A model generated the notes under the pieces. The model was not told the DNA's origin. It searched no databases and saw only the letters and a list, made by a program, of their open reading frames with translations. This document shows, one piece after another, positions 1-64,000 of a DNA stretch of 64,000 nt (the stretch's first letter is position 1; each line of letters opens with the position of its first letter). The position numbers and the translations under genes were made by a program. This DNA is from Diploptera punctata. Lineage: Eukaryota; Arthropoda; Insecta; Blattodea; Blaberidae. The stretch lies in contig JASPKZ010005705.1 of the NCBI GenBank assembly GCA_030220185.1, positions 2,095,501 to 2,159,500 of the forward strand, in the 5' to 3' direction.

Positions 1-345
1 GAATGGTTAAGGCAGGAAGCCTTGTCGCAGAGCTATGGGACTTGCGTTAGTTCGAGACTCCATGGGGGAAGGAATTTTCTCACGGTATTTCAGTCACTAT
101 GGGACCAGTGCCATTCAGCATTGTGAGGCATTTGGGTAGCTACAATAAGTAGCCCGTTCCCGGCTGAGAAAACCAGCTCATCTACTAGTCACGGCTCGGG
201 GGACTCTACTACTTTCGCTGGACCACATGTCACCCCTATACTGGCTAGCCCTATCAATCTAACCGCTGTGATTGACACACTGTGGGATAATGGAGTCCCA
301 GCCAGCCAGCTGGTAGGCTAAGGGCCTTCTAGGCCTGCCTCGCCA
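1..345. repeat. GC-richer segment, probably transposon-derived, unidentified
   Basis: This stretch is clearly less AT-rich than its surroundings and ends in an ATT-rich tract (around 345-360), as a retroelement 3' end would. No long frame and no inverted ends are visible. From 346 to 1022 I see only AT-rich intron sequence. Confidence 0.3.
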
Positions 346-1022
346 TGGAATTATTATTAAATAAACTGAAAGATATTCTACCCCTAGGTGACACAGAAAT
401 AATAAAAATTACAAATAGAAAGAACGGAAGACAATTGACTTGCAAAAAGAGCTAAAGAAGATAGACCAATGGACGGGAGAAGAGCAAGAGAAAGACCAGC
501 CAAGAGATGGAGAGGCAGCGGATGCACATCCAATACATCTTCTTCTGAGGAGAGATTTGGGAAATAAACAAGATGAAAATCCTACAACTAAAGAATAAGA
601 AGAAATTTTTATCTATAAAATATTCAAAATAACTTTTATGATAAGTGATACTTTTGTAAAGCATAACAATTAAATTATTTGATCAAAATCAATTGTTAAT
701 ATTTGTAATATCTCTGGGCCGTCCTATCAAATGCTGGAGGGAAAATTTTCTACGACCGTAACAGGCCTTGGCCTAATACTTGGAAGGAAGAAGAACATTT
801 GTAATATTTAGGAGATTTTTATCAACCTAATCTTAAAGAACTTGATCTTTAAATTATTCTTAAGTAGAAAGCATTAAAATATAATTCCTCCTTTTCTTTC
901 TAGCGTTCCCATGGCCACACAATTCCTTTCTCTTAATTTTACATATTACTTATTTTTATTTCTCCTGTAGTCTTCAATTTTTTAGAAAATTAATTTGGTC
1001 ACAGAAGGTACGAAATACTTAC

Positions 1023-62695
<61,673 letters not shown>

Positions 62696-62794
62696 CTGTC
62701 AACGACAATAACAAAAAAAATCATTAACTCTAGGATATAAGATATTATAGTGCACAAGTTGTTACACAAGGATCTCTAAATATAATTTAATATT

Positions 62795-63005
62795 TGTTGG
62801 AAATAACACTATGAGGTTTCTTTTAATTATTATGAGTTAGTTATTTTCACTCACCTCATTTTTTTTTACATTCTGCAGACTAGAGTTTTGTCGCATTTAT
62901 GTGACATTGTCAATGCAGTTAGAATGCATCAATGATGTCGCATAAATGAAAAACTATAGTCTGCAGAATATCAAAAAAATATGAAGCAAGTCAAAATAAC
63001 TAACA
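62795..63005. repeat. PLE-type foldback with divergent hammerhead-like centre
   Basis: Left end GAAATAACACTATGAGGTTT; minus strand 62917-62874 has stem I UGCA/UGCA, core UUGACAA, stem II, AAAA and triplet GUC, as at 50769. The plus strand holds an eroded mirror copy. Confidence 0.7.
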
Positions 63006-63350
63006 CATTGAATGAATGAGTCATTTCTTATTTTACCTCATAGTTTATGTTTTATTAAACATGGGAACTGCTGTTTTCAAGAGGAACATCCCTCTCATTT
63101 TCAACCGACATTATGACTATCGGATTTTAATTGTAATCTCCATCTATAACAATGCTATCTTGAGTTGATTTGATGAACTTCGAGATCAGGTCCCATTCAT
63201 TGGGAATTTCAAAATTCATGGATCTAAATTTTGTTCTTCTGAATATATATCTTCTCCCAAACTGTTAATTCTAAAGGTTTTTTTTCCAAATGTTTTAGCA
63301 GAACTTCATAATGTTATTTCCCATGTTTAACTATGAATAACTAACTCATA
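63005..63350 (-). mobile_element. PLE foldback remnant with GIY-YIG C-terminal piece
   Basis: Minus strand codes MNFEIPNEWDLISKF-like sequence (about 63220-63170) and a degenerate hammerhead at about 63065-63112. The outer end AACTTCATAATGTTATTTCC lies at 63302. Confidence 0.65.
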
Positions 63351-63820
63351 ATAATTTCTATATTAAATTGTATTAAAATACGTAATAGTAATTTTTTCTA
63401 AAATAAATAATAATATTTTCAATTTTTAAAAATTGTGAAAATGATAACACTGATTCTACAGATTCCAGTCTGACAGTCTGTGAATAGAATTAATATATCC
63501 TAAGAAAAAATTTCAATTAAATTAATACTAAGAAGCTAAAGCTTCCTGATTCCTGGTTCAAGATTTTTTTCTCTCTTTATCAGTGATTACAAACATTTCA
63601 ACGTTTAGAACAGACTTTCTTTTAAAAAAAATAATTTATTTTCTTTTTTAATAAATATCTCAACAAATTAATTAGGTTAATTTTAATTTCTGCTTACTTT
63701 ATATAAATACAGAAAACTCTTGATTCCGTGTTAATTGGGACCGAGATATACACAGAAAATAGATAAACACGGATAATCCAACTAAGTTATTCTAACAACA
63801 AACATGCAATACAGTGTATT
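63350..63820. other. intron sequence, no recognisable feature
   Basis: Very AT-rich; no repeat family or coding motif recognised. Confidence 0.5.
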
Positions 63821-63894
63821 CACGTAGACTTTCACGGCCGAAGTTGCTATGATGATCTTGAAGAAGATTTTCGGGCTGTAGGCCGTGGTTGTGA

Positions 63895-63950
63895 GGCTTG
63901 TAGTTCCCCGACGTTTCGCCAGAGACTGCGTCTGGCATCCTCAAGGGTTG
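63895..63950 (-). ncRNA. hammerhead-like motif, another PLE lineage
   Basis: Minus strand: stem I CCC/GGG, core UUGAGGA (first base U, not C), stem II GCCAGA/UCUGGC, GAAA, palindrome ACGU, triplet GUC. The flank (AGTTCCCCGACGTTTCGCC on plus) looks like a PLE 3' region running off the window. Confidence 0.5.
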
Positions 63951-64000
63951 TCTTGAGACTGGCAATTCTGTCCGCTGTCTGTCCTATTTATACGTTCACC

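Noticed and set aside
1..1022. Terminal exon of the transporter
   Set aside because: No acceptor followed by a family-like C-terminal sequence and stop could be recognised on the minus strand.

Overview
The window looks like one stretch of a large, AT-rich, repeat-packed insect genome, most likely a cockroach or termite relative. The host assignment is inference from the insect-type ABCC gene, the very long introns and the mix of RTE LINEs, Penelope-like elements (PLEs), mariner/Tc elements and tRNA-derived repeats. I see no bacterial or viral genes.

Only one host gene is active-looking: an ABCC4 (MRP4)-type ABC transporter on the minus strand. I could place 19 exons between 62695 (5') and 1023 (3'). 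Every junction has GT/AG borders, the phases agree at all 18 joins, and the exons add up to 3531 nt, exactly 1177 codons without a stop. They run from the first membrane domain through NBD1, linker, second membrane domain and NBD2 almost to the C-terminus. The N-terminal part (beyond 64000) and the terminal exon were not found. The other host-derived sequence is a decayed retrocopy of the 26S proteasome subunit gene PSMD11/Rpn6 at 25034-25738.

All other sequence is intron filled with mobile elements. From low to high coordinates these include: an RTE-type LINE piece inside a tRNA-like repeat (about 3290-4600); Harbinger-like MITEs with TAA target duplications (2.4, 12.5, 27.6, 28.5 and 43.7 kb); a ~0.8-kb repeat at 7.2, 9.3, 20.3 and 54.3 kb; a LINE at 15764-19553 hit by both a Tc1/mariner-type transposon and a PLE; a tandem array of tRNA-like units (24.0-24.9 kb); an intact 1012-codon RTE LINE (33246-36284) buried in a PLE foldback; a nearly intact mariner (41782-43050); a second damaged LINE (47185-50416) with a clean target duplication; and a transposon with ~90-bp inverted ends (59.4-61.2 kb).

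The most striking recurrent signal is a family of more than 25 inverted-repeat (foldback) elements derived from GIY-YIG Penelope-like retroelements. They share the arm motif TATGAGGT...ACCTCATA, often enclose a piece of the GIY-YIG endonuclease frame, and carry hammerhead ribozyme motifs (CUGANGA - stem II - GAAA - short stem III - NUH). Several are textbook quality on one or both strands. In nearly all of them helix III is a perfect palindrome, as expected for ribozymes that work as dimers. Hammerheads in PLEs are known. The density here, the opposed pairs within single foldbacks, copies that lost stem II, and a sub-lineage with an altered catalytic core are the parts worth checking.
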